Assembly (NCBI RefSeq): GCF_000006405.1
Contig: NW_003215602.1
Coordinates: forward strand, 107,733-130,065
Origin: Perkinsus marinus ATCC 50983
Lineage: Eukaryota > Perkinsozoa > Perkinsida > Perkinsidae
Direction: 5' to 3'
Length of the DNA: 22,333 nt
Shown here piece after piece: positions 22,258 through 22,333 of the stretch (the stretch's first letter is position 1; every line of letters starts with the position of its first letter). The position numbers and the translations under genes are program-made. The notes under the pieces were generated by a model, which saw nothing but the letters and a program-made list of their open reading frames with translations, was not told the origin of the DNA and did not search any database.

Positions 22258-22333
22258 TGATATTGCAGCACTTTATTAAGGTCAATGGCAATTTCGAGTG
22301 TGATCGTGAATGTGGCTTCGCCCCATGATCCTG

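Overview
The window reads as nuclear DNA of an intron-rich protist, most likely a myzozoan alveolate of the Perkinsus kind. Four gene models were assembled by hand from splice sites, and each stays in one frame across every junction (9 to 11 exons each). Most introns are 43 to 104 nt with GT-AG ends. The first gene belongs to an RRM-like family I know from dinoflagellates and their relatives. The species assignment is an inference.

Layout. Bases 1-5.4 kb are AT-rich and hold one minus-strand gene (875-5334) for an RRM-like protein with a Pro/Gln-rich N-terminus. Its long introns are full of short inverted-repeat elements, tandem repeats and copies of a ~140-180 bp dispersed repeat. Bases 5.4-6.4 kb carry two tRNA-like Pol III remnants. 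From 6441 to 9881 (+) lies a nine-exon aldo-keto reductase with a predicted signal peptide and a complete catalytic tetrad. From 10455 to 12304 (+) lies a ten-exon VAMP7-type longin R-SNARE. The 12.3-18.4 kb stretch has no gene I can name: it holds diverged repeat units, many perfect short palindromes and two or three probable orphan gene fragments. From 20868 down to 18459 (-) lies a nine-exon PP2C phosphatase with an RBM5-type C2H2 finger and a coiled coil in front. At 21397-22257 (+) is a single-exon orphan secreted protein.

The named genes (membrane fusion, redox metabolism, phosphatase signalling, RNA binding) show no obvious shared pathway. What links the two compositionally different halves is a dispersed repeat with seven recognisable copies, six of them inside introns. 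It occurs in the RRM gene at the left and in the PP2C gene at the right, which argues that the window is one genome and not a chimera. The repeat-bearing introns are 291-736 nt long; in the RRM gene the copies often end within 10-25 nt of a splice site. This intron-associated family, together with an excess of perfect short palindromes in the non-coding DNA of the right half, is the most interesting content here.
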